A DNA stretch of 64,000 nucleotides. Source: Poecilobothrus nobilitatus. Lineage: Eukaryota; Arthropoda; Insecta; Diptera; Dolichopodidae. The stretch spans positions 253,371,597-253,435,596 of the forward strand of contig OX352772.1 of NCBI GenBank assembly GCA_947095535.1, read 5' to 3'. Positions 33,528-45,739 of this stretch are shown in pieces (the stretch's first letter is position 1; each line of letters begins with the position of its first letter). The notes beneath the pieces were generated by a model, which worked only from the letters and a program-made list of their open reading frames with translations, was not told the origin of the DNA and ran no database searches. Made by a program: the position numbers and the translations under genes.

Positions 33528-34410
33528 TTTTTTTTTATTTTTTTTTTACGAGAGTTGGTGGAAAACTCGAAAGTTACCAAGAGGAACTGTACGTGCTTTC
33601 TCAGGCTAGTGTTGGACTTTAACCAGTCAAAACCACCCCATTTTAAAACCAAACTTTAAGATGGAACCTTTAATACAAATGTACAGTTTGGTTTTTGGGA
33701 TAGGGATGTGGGAAGGATAATTGGGGAAATTGGAATTAGGAAATTTGGAATATTGGGGATAGGTAGGAAAATTTGGAGGAAAATTTTGAAGAAAGATGTT
33801 AATGTTTTTCTTAAACTTAAGTAAATCGTACACCTATGAATTACGAACTTTAGGGAATCCATGCGATGGTATATGTTTCCACAAACGGGACGTGTGCATG
33901 ACAAACGAATTTCCTTTAGCTGTATTTCGCCATCTTGATAACTCTACATGGTAGGGATGGGCATCTGTTACCCTCCTTGTTTCTCGTTGGAAAACTTTGA
34001 GTGGAGGCATTAACTGTTTTATTTCTTTGGAACAAGTGTTAATCCCCACAAGATACCTATAAAACAACGACCCAACTGTGCGACGATAGCTGAGTGGAGT
34101 GAGCATTGAAGTTACACTGGGGTCGTTGGTCAGACAAATAGCTCTGTTTTGCACATTATCTAAATCAGCCAATGCTGTTTGAGGGTCTGCAGCCCAATTG
34201 TGTGCTTATACTCCATTTTCGGCCTAATGTACGTTTTATAGATATTGAGAAGATCAGATGCGGAAAAGTAAGTTTTGCAGTGATACAAAAAACCCAATCA
34301 TTTAACTGCATCCTTAGCTATTTCAAAAATGTGATTTGACCAAGTCAATTTCTGGTTTAACTCGATGCCCAGCATGTTTAAACCCGTTGAATGCTGCAAA
34401 ACTGCAAAAC
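33528..34410 (-). mobile_element. LINE 1, second copy, strongly 5'-truncated
   Basis: It matches 21892-22750 of LINE 1. The C-terminal domain (34172-33834) and 3' untranslated part are present, and it ends on the minus strand in an A-rich tail (plus-strand T-run 33528-33547). The 5' cut lies in the RT tail (gatgcccagcatgtttaaac, 34367). This is the classic 5'-truncated LINE insertion, and it defines the true 3' end of the family. Confidence 0.85.
33834..34172 (-). pseudogene. LINE 1 copy 2, C-terminal domain of ORF2
   Basis: The text LDNVQNRAICLTN, YRRTVGSLFYRYLVGINT and SRLWKHIPSHGFP parallels 22572-22171, with small deletions. Confidence 0.8.
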
Positions 34411-36000
34411 TTTGACTCCTCCGTTTGTAACACCTCGAAATAAGCGAGCTAGATATACCTTCAAACGTTTGGATCGGATCAGAATCAAATTCTGAGTCGA
34501 TTAAGCCATGTCCGTCCGTCCGTCAGCACGCTGACTCAAAAACTAAGAAAGCTAGAATCTTAAAATTTACACAAAATATTCTGGGAGCAATTTGTAGATT
34601 CCCTATTTTTTTGGTTGAGTTCCGATCAAAACTTCGGGTAGCTCCCGAACAACTAACTTTTAGATCTCCACAATTTTTTTGATATAGAGCCATGCAATTT
34701 TAACAGCTGATAGATGTCATAAAAATATTAATTTTATTTTTAACAACTTTTTTCTGTACCCCTACCCGTTGCAGAGCTACAGCCCCCACAAAATTCGAAA
34801 AATCTCTATATTTAAATTGTTGTAACACAAGCTCTATAAGGTATATCTTCAATTTGAAAATTCCAAACGATAGGTGATATTATGAGCTTTACAAACATGT
34901 ATATAATATATATATACTTGTGCTATACGGTGTCTTAATTTACCGTTATGCAAAACTGAATTATTGCAAAATCCTTTAACCCTTCTATCTTCTAAACGGT
35001 TTAAGTTAGAAACTTGAAATTTTGACAGTAGTTAGATCTTTGAAAATAAGTATGAGTCATTTCAAATTTTCTTTTGTATAACCCCCCGTTTAGGAGCTGT
35101 AAGGGGTCAAAATCTGAAAATTTCCTATTTTAAAACACATGTAACTTGAACATCTGTTAACATTTTTTTAAAATAATACATAAAAATTAAAGCTTCAACA
35201 TTATGCTCTTATTTCTGTTAACAACTTTTTTTAATAATATAGGGTTATTTTCTAATTGACGAAAGTGTTACTTGATTTTTTCAAATTTTCTAACAAATTT
35301 CTTTAACGAATTTTTCGCATTTTGTTCTACTCGATAATTTGAAATTGTTGAGGATGTAATGCGTAGTACAAAAAAATGCAAATAAATAAACAACATAACC
35401 GTTATTTGTAGAATTTTTATTTATTTGATATTGATATACATACATACTTATATAATATCATGTTTATTTACATATCGTATATGTCACTGATGAATGAATG
35501 ATAAGAGTATAGATGTATACTATATACCGCCATATTTACATACATATATGTATGTATTTTATTGTACTTATAAGAAATTATTCTATGAATGGAAATATTA
35601 TTAAAGAAATATTGCAATGTATGGCGATATACTTATAACAATATAAATATACTATGTGCGCATTAATATAATATAATATTTAAAATTATATTTACTATTT
35701 TGTAATTTAATATACATTTACCGCTTAGTATTAAATGGTAGTATAGAATATTTGAAAAAGTTTTGGATTGATAATCTTTATGTGGAAGATTAGAATCTGC
35801 TTTTGAAGAATGTGTAAACATATAGTTTGAATATATGTACAACCCATAATTCTAGAAATTATAAAATTCACCCAAATTATTTTAAAATATTACAATATTA
35901 AAAAAATAATATTGTAAGTAGAGTGACAGGCTGTGAACATAATAACGGTTCGTACGGGTATCTAAGAGTTGACAAAGGCAACTGTATTCTTTCTCGTTTT
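34411..36000 (+). mobile_element. Repeat family A, copy 4 (nearly complete)
   Basis: It lacks the first ~35 bp of the head. Its text is otherwise continuous from actcctccgtttgtaacacc through the tccgtccgtccgtc box near 34510 to the tail GTACGGGTATC, AGTTGAC hairpin and ttctttctcgttt. It serves as the unbroken reference that proves the insertions in copy 3. Confidence 0.8.
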
Positions 36001-36380
36001 TTTTTTATTTTTATATTTTAATTGAATTGAATAATTTTTATGTCTACATAATACATATATACACTGTAAGAATAAAGTAAGTTGTTGCATAATGTAATCT
36101 AAAATTTTGTAAATCTAAATTATAAAAAAAATATGAAATATAACAACATATAACGAAGTTAAAATGAACTAATTTTAATTAATAAATAAATATTTCGATA
36201 TATGTATATAGAACTAAACTGAAACTAATTTTTTAAAATTTTACAAAGGTTAAATGGAGAAAACATAAAAGAAATAATCTTATTTTCAACAAAAATTTAA
36301 AAAAAAATTTTGACAAAACCATGCGTACATTTTTTTTTTAATTTCAATACATTTTTATTTTTATACTCTATCTATATGTA
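36001..36380. other. AT-rich stretch with no recognised feature
   Basis: No frame or shared repeat is seen between family A copy 4 and the LTR at 36381. Confidence 0.5.
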
Positions 36381-36775
36381 TGTAGAAATCTAAAACAAAC
36401 ACGGTCTGATATATGTTTTAATATTTCAGCTTATTTAATAATAATTAATTCTGTAATATATACATAGTATAGTTACAGAATTATAATCAATAGTTATAAT
36501 CAGTTTTTATAAAATTTTGAAAGTTAAAATTAATGATTGAATATATCGATAATTATTATAAATTTATTAAATCTGTACCGAGCTTGATGGCTGCTGTATT
36601 CAGAAGAAAGAAAAACTGAAAGTTTCAATTTAGGAAAGTTCAACTCTTCGTTAAGTATTCCTCAAGCATTCACGATGTTCGAAAATGTATGGTATAACAG
36701 TTTGGGTGTTCTGATTCTAATATAATACCACTTTTATAACGGCTAAAAGCGATGACCGCGTTTGATTATCTTACA
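36381..36775 (-). repeat. 3' LTR of gypsy element 3
   Basis: On the minus strand it begins TGTAAGATAATC and ends GATTTCTACA. The purine tract (GTGGGGAATGGG, about 36776-36790) directly precedes it, which sets this border. The other LTR matches only its last ~290 bp. Confidence 0.75.
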
Positions 36776-36915
36776 CCCATTCCCCACATTCGGCCCTCCT
36801 GACTTATATTTCGCCCCGAATGATGGGCACCAACTTTTCATGAACTCCGCGATCGTACTTGATTTTTGTAGCGCTTCTTGTTCTCCGACTTATTCGACCC
36901 CATACCTACCGTGGT

Positions 36916-37863
36916 TTAAAACTTTCGAAATTTTGTAGGGCCCCAGAAATTGTTGTTTTGTTTTAGACCAGAGCCATATTGCGTGCGTTTAATTGCAACT
37001 AAGTCATGTATTTTGTAAACAATTTCGGATTTTCTTTTAGCATTGAAGGTTTTCCTATTTTCTGCCTGAATCCTAGATATGTTCGACCTAGCTTCCGACC
37101 GAACATTTTCGCGTGCAGAATTTAACTCGTTTATCGTAATTTCGTCAAGGATGCTTTTTAGCTCTAAATTTTCTGTCATTCGCATTTCTAACCCAGTTAG
37201 GATCTTAAATGGTGAAATGTTAGTGCTTCTGGGAGCTGTACTATTAATAACCTGTTGTACCCTCTCTACGTGCTTGTACCAGTTTAACGGGCTTCTATAA
37301 GATAGTTTGGACAATAAAAGAAAGATTATTTTATGTATACGTTCCACCTGCCCGTTTCCGCGAGGTACACCTGTCGCGATTTGCAGATGTAGTTGTAGTA
37401 TATTATTTTTCTCGCAATATTCTTTAAATAAATTAGATGTAAAAGCAGTACCTCGATCTGAGATTACCCGTTTCGGATTTCCGAATAAGTGCGACTGTTT
37501 CTGTAGTATATCAACTACTGCTCTTGAAGCCGTGTTCTTCGTAGGATATAGCCAAACAAACTTTGAGAATGCATCAACTATCACTAGGATGTAGTTGTAG
37601 GCTTTCTTGGTTAATTCCATTGGCCCCGCGTGGTCTCGATGGTAAGTTTCCAAAGGTTATTCATCTTTTGGAATGGGTGTTAAGAATCCTTCGCGTTTAC
37701 CCCTCTTAGAATCTGCGATTATGCACTCAATACAGTTCCTGGTAATCTTTGTGACCGTCGAACTTAACTGCGGAATAAAAAACCTTTTTTCGACATACTC
37801 TTGAGTCTTTTTGTTTGAGAGATGTCCCTGTCGGTGGGACAACTTAATGATTTCATCTTCCAT
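36916..37863 (-). pseudogene. Integrase of gypsy element 3
   Basis: The zinc part (37863-37657) has SHRQGHLSNKKT and NCIECI. The core (37653-36916) has HRDHAGPM, VISDRGTAF and GNGQVERIHK, giving the D, D, E triad, with FSKFVWLYPTKN between. A stop (TAA) at 37654-37656 separates the two parts in one frame. The C-terminal part ends KRTQYGSGLKQNNNFWGP, a GPF/Y-like end. Confidence 0.85.
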
Positions 37864-38700
37864 TGCGGATGGTACGACGAATCAGCTCATTTACGGTGTC
37901 CTTATAGAGGATATCCTTTTTTAGGAAGAAATCTGCATACTCTTCTTTAGTTAATATTGCCCGTATCGCTTTAATCCAATCATCGTGAATTTGGGCTTCT
38001 CTTAACCGATGAATCAGTGACTCTTCGATTAACACGCATGACACCCGACTTAACGCGTCCACGTGTTTCATCTTCGTCCCAAACTTGAGCTCAATGACAA
38101 AATCGAACTCTTGTAGGAACATCGCCCAGCGTGCTACCCTTAACAGGACACCCCTTTTCTTTAAGGTCATCGCGAAGACATTACAGTCAGCCACAATTTT
38201 AAACTTAGTTCCGATCAGATACATCCTCCACTTTATTAGCGCTTCCACGACTGCCAACGCTTCTAGTTCGTACGACGAGTATTTTTCTTCGGCCGGTTTT
38301 GTTCTCGGCTCATGAATTGGACCGGATGAAACTGCTGATCCTCTGAATCCCGCTGTAGCAGTATAGCCCCGTAACCATGCATGGAGACATCAGTATGGAC
38401 CTCTGACTGCCCTTTCGGATTATACAATTACAGAACTGGAGCATTGATTAAGGCTGATTTCAACTGCTGGAATGATATTAATTGCTCGTCGCCCATTACA
38501 AATTTCTTTTCTTTGCGCAGCAGATCGGACAACGGCTTAGTATTAATAATGGCATAGTATTTAATAAAGCGGCGAAAGTACGACTTTAAACCCAGAAATC
38601 TTTGAAGACTTTTACAGTCTGTTGGAAGTAGGAAATCGGCTACGGCTTTGGTTTTTTCTGCAGATGGTTTTATTGAACCATTTTCTATGATATAACCTAG
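37853..38700 (-). pseudogene. RNase H of gypsy element 3
   Basis: Reading from about 38700: the tether KSLQRFLGLKSYFRRF, then VHTDVSMHGYGAIL (first active-site aspartate), then MAVVEALIKWRMYLIGTKF, VADCNVFAMT and HVDALSRVSC (38257-37960). Frame changes lie near 38310 and 38430. The tail to 37853 leads into the integrase zinc part with a 4-base frame overlap. Confidence 0.75.
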
Positions 38701-38745
38701 AAAGTGGACTTTTGTTTGTAGAAACTGACAATTTTCCCATTTTAT

Positions 38746-39600
38746 TCATAACATATGTGCTACTGCAGTATCTAATGTTAGCCTTAAGTTCTTGAGACCT
38801 TCTTTCCTGTCGTCGGACATAACAATAATGTCGTCCATATAAACCGCGATTATCCCCTTCTGAAACAGATCTTTTAGGATTGCATATATGTACCTAGAGA
38901 AAACCGCTGGTGAGTTACTTATCCCAAAAGGGACATACAAAAAATCATACTGTCCATTATGCGCCACGAAGGATGTATATTTTCTGGATTCGGGCAAACG
39001 GAACATGGAAGAAACCATTAGTTAAATCTAACGTAGTGAATATTTTGGCGCTTTGTAACCTCTCGGGAACATCGTCAATTAACATCATTGGGAAATTGTT
39101 ACGGATGATTTTCTCGTTCAATTTACGATAGTCACAGCACAGCCTCTTGGTCCCGTCCTTTTTCGAGACTAGTACCACTGGGGATGAGTATTCGGAGGTG
39201 CTACGTTGTATTATTTTTTCATCTAACCACTTGTTGATTTGCTCCTCTATAGTACGCTGATCTGCATATGAAATTCTCCTTGGTCCTTGATACACCGGAA
39301 CGTCGACTGAAAGTAAAATTTTCATTTTAACCGGAGAGTTTACATTCTTTTCAGGTTTATAGCAATTTATATATTTTGTGATGGCTTCAGCATATTCATG
39401 ATCTAGGTATTCAAGATTTGTTTTCACCTCTTTCATACAAGCTTGGTGTGAAATAAGACAAGGGTTCCGTAACACTTCACTTTCATTTTCCACGTTTCCT
39501 GATTCTCTCTTCGAAACTTTAATGGGTTTACTTTCTTCAACATCGTGTATTTCGTCTTGCACTCTTTCTTCGTTTCTAAATTCTTCATCTTTTATAATAC
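38746..39600 (-). pseudogene. Reverse transcriptase of gypsy element 3
   Basis: Frame 39562-38957 has INKWLDEKIIQRSTSEYSSP, RLCCDYRKLNEK and IFTTLDLTNGFFHV (first catalytic aspartate). Frame 39018-38746 continues with YDFLYVPFGISNSPAVFSRY and AVYMDDIIVMSDD, so the YMDD box is intact. One frameshift near 39000 joins them. Unlike gypsy 1 and 2, the catalytic core is complete. Confidence 0.85.
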
Positions 39601-39742
39601 TTTTTCGTTCACTTACTTCAGTCTAAATGAATTCAGCTTCATTATTCCGAATAACCATATCCATGTCTCTTAAAACGCTACTCCCAATAATTGCGGAATA
39701 ACACAGATCTTCTGCCTTCACAACATGAAATCTCACATTTAA

Positions 39743-40868
39743 CTATAGGTTGTCGAGACTTATTGGCAATTTCAGACTCCCTAAAGTTGTAATTTCAACT
39801 CTCTTTAGCCCAGTTAGAATTATCCGATCCCCGTCTAAACCGAAACCGCCGATCTTGTTGTGAATATCTTCACGTAAAAAACACACGTTGCAGCTTGTAT
39901 CTACTAGAGCGTTGAAGCTTTGCGTGCCTGAAAACACTCTTTTATAGATAAAATTATTTCCCATCCCGAAATGTCTCTCGTAGCTAGAGTCGGCCATTAC
40001 GTTGACATCGCCCGATTCCTTTTTGATTTTGAGTTGCATTTCCTGTACGCTCCTGCATTCAAAGGAACGATGACCAATCTGGTTACACTTGAAGCACCTG
40101 TAAGCTTGTTTGGTGCAATCTTTTGCTAGGTGAGATTCGCTCCCACATTTGAAACATTTTTTCGGAGTCCTGACTTCATTCTCCCTATCATAATTTCGAT
40201 TCCGGAAACTATTTTGTGGAGCAGAATAGTTAAAAGTCCCCCTGTTTGTTGACACTCGTGGTCCTTTCACCTTCTCATACACTTTGGTATTATCTTTTAG
40301 CTCTTGAATAGTCCTGGACTAATACAAAACTGTCTTATTGATTTTGAAGTCAGGAATCTCCTCGATGAAATATTCGATCAAACTACTTTCGTCTATATTC
40401 GCCGAGCTTGCAATCTCCATTAAAGTGTACAAATATTCACGGAGTGATTCGCCAGGTTTCTTATGCCTCAGAATCCTGTGCACTTGATAAAGATGATAAT
40501 TCGGTTCCGAACTCTTTAAGCAAATTTTCATTCAGCGAGCTCCAGCTTTTAATGTTAGAGTGACTACGTACAAATAAACTGGCAGCTCCTTTCAAGAGTT
40601 TCTTGGCGTAGATGAAAATTTAGGTAATATTCCACTCTAAAGTACTGGCATTGTCGTCGACTTCTGACAGCCATTGATTGATACTGAGTGAATCTGTCCC
40701 CGAAAAACTAGACAGGCTCTCCTCTACATCCTTTAACGTAAACCTACTAGCCACCTGCCGTCGAACAACGCTCCCTCTTGCTGAAGCCAAGGTTTCCTCA
40801 GAACCGTCAGAAGCCGATGAATCCTCTTCGTCTATCTCCCCGATTAATTCGAAATGCTGGGCTAACAT
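39743..40868 (-). pseudogene. Gag and start of protease of gypsy element 3
   Basis: It begins with an ATG at 40868 and an acidic N-terminus. The capsid-like part (LREYLYTLMEIAS) ends in a nonsense codon near 40319, and the same frame resumes at 40282. Two zinc knuckles follow, CFKCGSESHLAKDC and CFKCNQIGHRSFEC (both C-x2-C-x4-H-x4-C). The protease start FNALVDTSCNVCFLR lies near 39900. A frameshift lies near 40600. Gag would assemble the particle and bind RNA. Confidence 0.85.
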
Positions 40869-42480
40869 GCCTCGCTACCCTTGTTTCCGACCTTTTGTGC
40901 TTAGTCCCAACTCCCTCAATCTTTTAGACCATCCACATTTAACGCCAAATTACTTGGTAAATCCATAGTTCGATGTATTATATAAGCCAGATACAAGAGC
41001 GAGTAATGCTGCGAAGAAAATTGATATAAAATTGACTTGCTTTATATATAATCTAATTATAATGCTTATGCGGTCAGTGTAATCGACTTAAGACTATACC
41101 GCTTGCTACAAAGACAAAATGTAAAACCGATATATATATATAAAAACAAAAAAAAAATTTAATCCAATAAAATATTCCCAAAATTTTAACGGTTCAGCGA
41201 CGATATTATGAACTTATACACAAAATTTGAAAGACCAACCCCAATAAATACTCTTGAGCCTGAACAAAATGATTTAAACTTCTTGTATAGTGTATTTGAA
41301 AATGTATTTCATGTATATAGCCGAAGAGAAAATTAATTTTACCTAAATAACCCAGTTGGTACTAAAATTATTACTTTGAAATAATAATTATTATGAATTA
41401 AAATTTTACTTTATACAGTGAAATGAAATTTATGATAGCTTCGATAAGAATCGAGACGCAATTAATTAACAACAAATTCAAGGGCATAAACTTACGCGAA
41501 ACCGAAACGTAAGTATAATCAGGAATAAAACTAATTATCATGATAGCCCTACTAGTATATTGAATTATGTATAGTGTTGTGGTATAATCATATAATCACG
41601 TATAATGATTTCTAACTAATTTTTTAATTTTGCATATTTTCAGGAGGATTTATTTTCTAGTAACACAGTCATTATCATTACGTTATTTAATAGTACAGTC
41701 GATAGTATACTTTGATTCGTTAACTTTCTTTAATTATTATAACCTATACCTTTCATTCGTGCAGTCGGATAAAAAAAAGGGGAAGAAAAAAAAGAAAAGC
41801 TCCAATGCTTATTTTTAACAGAATTAACTATGAAACTTAACTTTTCACTTTCAAATCTCACGAGAAAAGACTAATTTAATAATAACTATGTTTAGTATAA
41901 TTTCAGAGATTTTTTTTTTTTTTTTTATTTACAATTTATTTAACACGATATTAGACTATATTAGAAGAGTTGAACTTTCCTGTAAATTTTAGTTCCTGCA
42001 AAATTAGTAACCTCTGAATTTGTTAATTTATTTATCAAGATTTGGTAGTTGAAGTTGAATTTCTTTGATAACCTTCAAACTCTACGCTAAAAAATTATAT
42101 AAATTGTAAAACAAATGTAAATTGTAAAAAAAAAAAATTTCACTAAATTTAATTTAATGAGGAATAAAAATAAGAAAAAAATTAAGTATTTTAAGAATTA
42201 ATATTTTTCTTGATTATTTATCTTAACATTGAAGACAATACCCCTTATTTCCTTTTAATTATATAATTTAAAAATTTTACTTTTCTTTTTATTTTATTTT
42301 CAATATTTTTAATTAGGGGTTTTTTTTTTTTAAATGATAACAAATTTTGTAAAATAAATTATATTACATACTTCTCAATATTAAGTTTTTTTTTTATGCA
42401 TATACTTGCGATTCTCCTGGTATAACAATCCAATGTGTGTGTATGGTTCCCTATTTAATTTTTGCTGTTTGTTGTGTATG
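40869..42480 (-). other. Long non-coding leader of gypsy element 3
   Basis: About 1.6 kb of AT-rich text lies between gag and the minisatellite. I see no leader ORF like that of gypsy 1 and no other repeat. A symmetric patch cttacgcgaaaccgaaacgtaag (41489-41511) is notable but short. Confidence 0.5.
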
Positions 42481-42487
42481 TTCAGTG

Positions 42488-42740
42488 CTGTTGGTGGATC
42501 CTGGTGGATCCTGATGGTAGGTGGATCCTGATTGTTAATGAATCTTGATGGTTGATGGATCTTGATGGATCCTTGATGTTTCATGGATCTTGGTGGATCC
42601 TGCAGGCTAATGGATCTTGATGGATTCTGATGGATAATGGATCTTGATGGATCCTGATGGCTAACGGATCTTGATTGATCCTGATGGCTCATGGATCTTG
42701 ATGGATCCTGACGGCTAATGGATCTTGAAGGATCCCGGTT
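42488..42740 (-). repeat. Minisatellite of ~30-bp units in the leader of gypsy element 3
   Basis: About eight imperfect units of the type tggatcttgatggatcctga with a short variable tail. On the minus strand they stay open and would encode a Ser/Arg/Gln-rich repeat (DPSRSISRQ type, 42773-42381). The open frame is most likely a by-product of the unit length, which is a multiple of three. The array lies directly beside the primer-site candidate. Confidence 0.85.
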
Positions 42741-42750
42741 GAGGCCCCAA
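42735..42750 (-). promoter_or_regulatory. Primer-binding-site candidate of gypsy element 3
   Basis: On the minus strand, TTGGGGCCTCAACCGG follows the LTR end TTTCTACA after one base. Its position fits a primer site, but I cannot name the tRNA. Confidence 0.45.
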
Positions 42751-42751
42751 T

Positions 42752-43039
42752 TGTAGAAATCCAAAACAAACACGGTCTGATATATTTTTAATATTTCAGC
42801 TTATTTAATAAAATTGATAAAATTGTATATACATAGTATAGTTACAAAATTATAATCAATAGTTATAATCAGTTTTTATAAAATTTTGAAAGTTAAAATT
42901 AATGATTGAATAATTATTATAAATTTATTAAATCTGTACCGAGCTTGATGGCTGCTGTATTCAGAAGAAAGAAAAAATGGAAGTTCCAATTTAGGAAAGT
43001 TCAACTCTTCGTTAAGTATTCGTCAAGCATTCACGATGT
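42752..43039 (-). repeat. 5' LTR of gypsy element 3, outer end missing
   Basis: About 288 bp matching 36381-36678 (for example cttgatggctgctgtattca). The match stops at cacgatgt, so about 97 bp of the LTR start, and any target duplication, are gone. Confidence 0.8.
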
Positions 43040-43950
43040 ATATATGATCGAAGTTTAATACACATGTTTTTTTTTCTCTATTTTGTGTATTTTGGCTCTT
43101 GATTCTACAATATGCAATGGTGTTGTGGTTCGTTCGATGTATAGGGTGACTCTTTGTTGTTCGTTTCTTCATTGAAATGTAAAATATTTTTGTGTAGAGA
43201 ACGGAAGCAGAGGATCTCTTCATGACTGTAGCATACTTGATACTATGTATTGATCCAGTTTTATTCTCTCTCTTTTACTATTTTATTCTCTCTCTTTTCT
43301 TTTTATGTTATTAATTACATAGTTATAGTGCTATATCAAATTGATATTTTATCATAAAATTGTTGCGAAATATTTCTATTTGAATTTATAAGACCACATA
43401 TAGCTAAAACGCTAAGGTCATATAAAGTTTTCAATAATTTTGACATTAAATTAATAAATTCTTTTTTATCTTAGAATAAGATTAAAACTACATTTTGTAT
43501 AATTTGAATTATAATTTTTTTTTTTTTTTCTGCTTAGTATATATAATATATTAAAAATGTTACTATGTTAATGCAATATTATGAAAAATAAATTACATAA
43601 TGAAAAAAAAACCTTTGCGAACCACATTTTAACGGTCTCCATATCGTATAATTTTTTTAACTTTTCATTATTTTTAAAAAAACATAAATATTGTGCATAG
43701 TTACTTTAGCTACCTTGGTTCAATAATTGCAATTATTAAAAGTTATAAAATTTATTTTTATATACATATAAGTTTATTAAATATATTTAAAAAAATATGC
43801 ACACCTACATAACCAAACAAAAAGTTAATATCTCCTTATAAATATTAATATGTATAATGCATACTTACCTATTGATTATTATAAAAACATATCATTATGT
43901 ACATATCGCCAAAATCACCATCTGTTTTTAAAAATATCTTATTCAATCAT
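43040..43950. other. AT-rich stretch with no recognised feature
   Basis: No coding text or shared repeat is seen. Short CT-rich runs (ctctctcttttactatttta, twice near 43264-43300) form a small local duplication. Confidence 0.5.
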
Positions 43951-44955
43951 TTTTAGTACATTCCCAAAAAAATTTTGAAAAAATGTTCCTATTACTGTCA
44001 TTCTGTCCCTTCGTCCGTCCGTCCGTCCATCTGTTTACATACCTTCTACACCGTTAAAGATAGAGAAATAGAATTTTAACTATGGGTAGGTCTAAAAACA
44101 AATATTTTATAGAACAGCATTTTCATGTAGCCCCATCGATTACGGATGAAAAAGCCCAATTTTTAAATGTGTTAAAACTATGAAAAAGCCCAATTTTTAA
44201 ATGTGTATATGTCATATTCTACTTAACATTTTTTCAATTTAAAAAAGCCATTCTACAAGAATATTTTTCACCTTTATAAATCGATATCAAAATTATATAA
44301 TCTTTTCAAATTTAGTATTTAAATTTACTATATGTGAAAACCAAATTTTGCATGATTTTTGATTTTTTTTTATAACTCCGGCACGCTTTTAGACTTGAAA
44401 TTTAAAGAAAGAAATTTTGAGGGAAGAATGAACTTTTAGAATTAATGTAAGTTTCCTCAAAAATTTTTTTTGTACCACCCACTGTTTAGCAACTAATAGG
44501 GCTTAAAAATTACAAATTTGCTATTTTCAGACACCATTTTTGCAAAATTTGCTTTCCTTTATAGCTTCGGCACTTTTTTAGTTATAACCTTAAAATTTTA
44601 CGAGTAGAAATATCTCTTAGTACTAATGTCAGAAAATTTTTTTGTACTGCCTCCCGTTAAAGGGCTATTGGGACTCAAAAATTGAAATTTTGCTATAAAC
44701 ACTTGCAACTTAAACATCTAAAAAAGTTCAAATTTAATATACAATAAAAGCAAAAATTAAAGCTTCACCTTTATAATTTTACATGTGTCATGTAGAGCTC
44801 CCTTAAAAGAAAATGTCTCTTTATTTTTCAAATTTTTTCTTATTACATGAAATTTTGAAATTTTGGTGCAGAGCCGCAATTCTAAACAGTTTGTATTGTC
44901 TTTTGGAAATGTACGCCTTTAAAAACAGTTGATTTACAGTCTGTCTTATTTTCTT
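43951..44955 (+). mobile_element. Repeat family D, copy 1
   Basis: It starts ttttagtacattcccaaaaa, has gtccgtccgtccgtcc near 44013, and runs through AT-rich internal repeats to acagtctgtctt near 44948. The reverse complement recurs at 59907-61226. The body phrases (ttttttgtacca/ccac ccactgttta, caacttaaacatcta) parallel the body of family A. It is non-coding. Confidence 0.75.
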
Positions 44956-45442
44956 ATATGTACACAATAGATGTACTATGAGAGACCTGGACCAAATTTC
45001 CCATAAGAAATATACAGGACGATTTTGATGTACAAATTTTCAGATTTTAGTATTAAAGAATTAAAAAGAAAGAAAGAAAAAAAAAAGAAACAAAAGAAAA
45101 AAACAAAATAAGAAAGTGTATACATAATATAATGAAATAGTTTGTGTTGAGAAAAAAAAAGATGAGAAATTTGTGGCAAAACATAATTTTGGTATATTAT
45201 ATAGGTAAAAAAAGTTATTCTTATCATGAAAAAAAAATTTTTTTAATTTTTTTGTTGTTGTTTTTAAAATATTTACTTGAAAAAAGCAACAGAATTAGAA
45301 AATTTGTGTGTTGTATCTACTACTCCTACACAAAATTTGAAAAAGAAAAATGTAAATCTAAAATGACGTCAGGGGATTCCTTTTGTTAAAATATATTCAA
45401 GGAAAAAAGCAAAATATATTATTATTACAAAGTTTGTTTTAT
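44956..45442. other. Junction region between family D and the Polinton genes
   Basis: It holds a polypurine-rich run of aaag/aaaa units at 45059-45115. The left terminal repeat of the Polinton should be near here, but I cannot define it because the other end lies outside the window. Confidence 0.45.
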
Positions 45443-45739
45443 TTATTTTTTTTTACTATTTTTTCGATATTTACAATTTTTTTCTTTAAATTTCTTTATG
45501 ATTTTAGCTAATCGCAAAAAGCATCTTTTAGGAAATTCAACTGAACTCGTAGTAAATAAATCTGTCCACTTATCATCTTGATCTTCTTTGAGTGAATTGA
45601 ATTGAATTAATGTTGACTCAATATAATTCCTCAGAAATTTTATGTGATAATCGATTTCCCGTCTATATTGCCTTTGAAAGTCTTTTTTATTTTCCAGGAA
45701 AAATTTATTAAATATAAGTAGCGTTCTTACAAGCTCCAT
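45443..45739 (-). CDS. Small Polinton-side ORF, unknown
   Basis: The 98 residues start at an ATG at 45739. The product is charged and probably helical, with a Lys-rich end (KKFKEKNCKYRKNSKKK). I do not recognise it. Its place at the outer side of the integrase fits a small terminal Polinton gene. It could also be a chance frame, although few other frames in this AT-rich DNA have such balanced composition. Confidence 0.4.
   Translation of the reverse strand: MELVRTLLIFNKFFLENKKDFQRQYRREIDYHIKFLRNYIESTLIQFNSLKEDQDDKWTDLFTTSSVEFPKRCFLRLAKIIKKFKEKNCKYRKNSKKK

Larger units (their letters stand above)
36381..43039 (-). mobile_element. Ty3/gypsy LTR retrotransposon 3, different family, degenerate
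   Basis: The element is bounded by LTR sequences at 36381-36775 and 42752-43039. On the minus strand the order is LTR, primer-site candidate, long leader with a minisatellite, gag with zinc knuckles, protease, RT, RNase H, integrase, purine tract, LTR. The coding text is less AT-rich than its surroundings. It is related to gypsy 1 only at the level of Ty3/gypsy. No env is seen. Every domain has stops or frame changes, but all catalytic motifs are still visible. Confidence 0.85.

Noticed and set aside
21891..34410. Segmental duplication of a LINE1-LINE2 chimera
   Set aside because: The shared text ends in an A-run in both copies, so the second locus is an ordinary 5'-truncated LINE 1 insertion. 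No LINE 2 text follows it.
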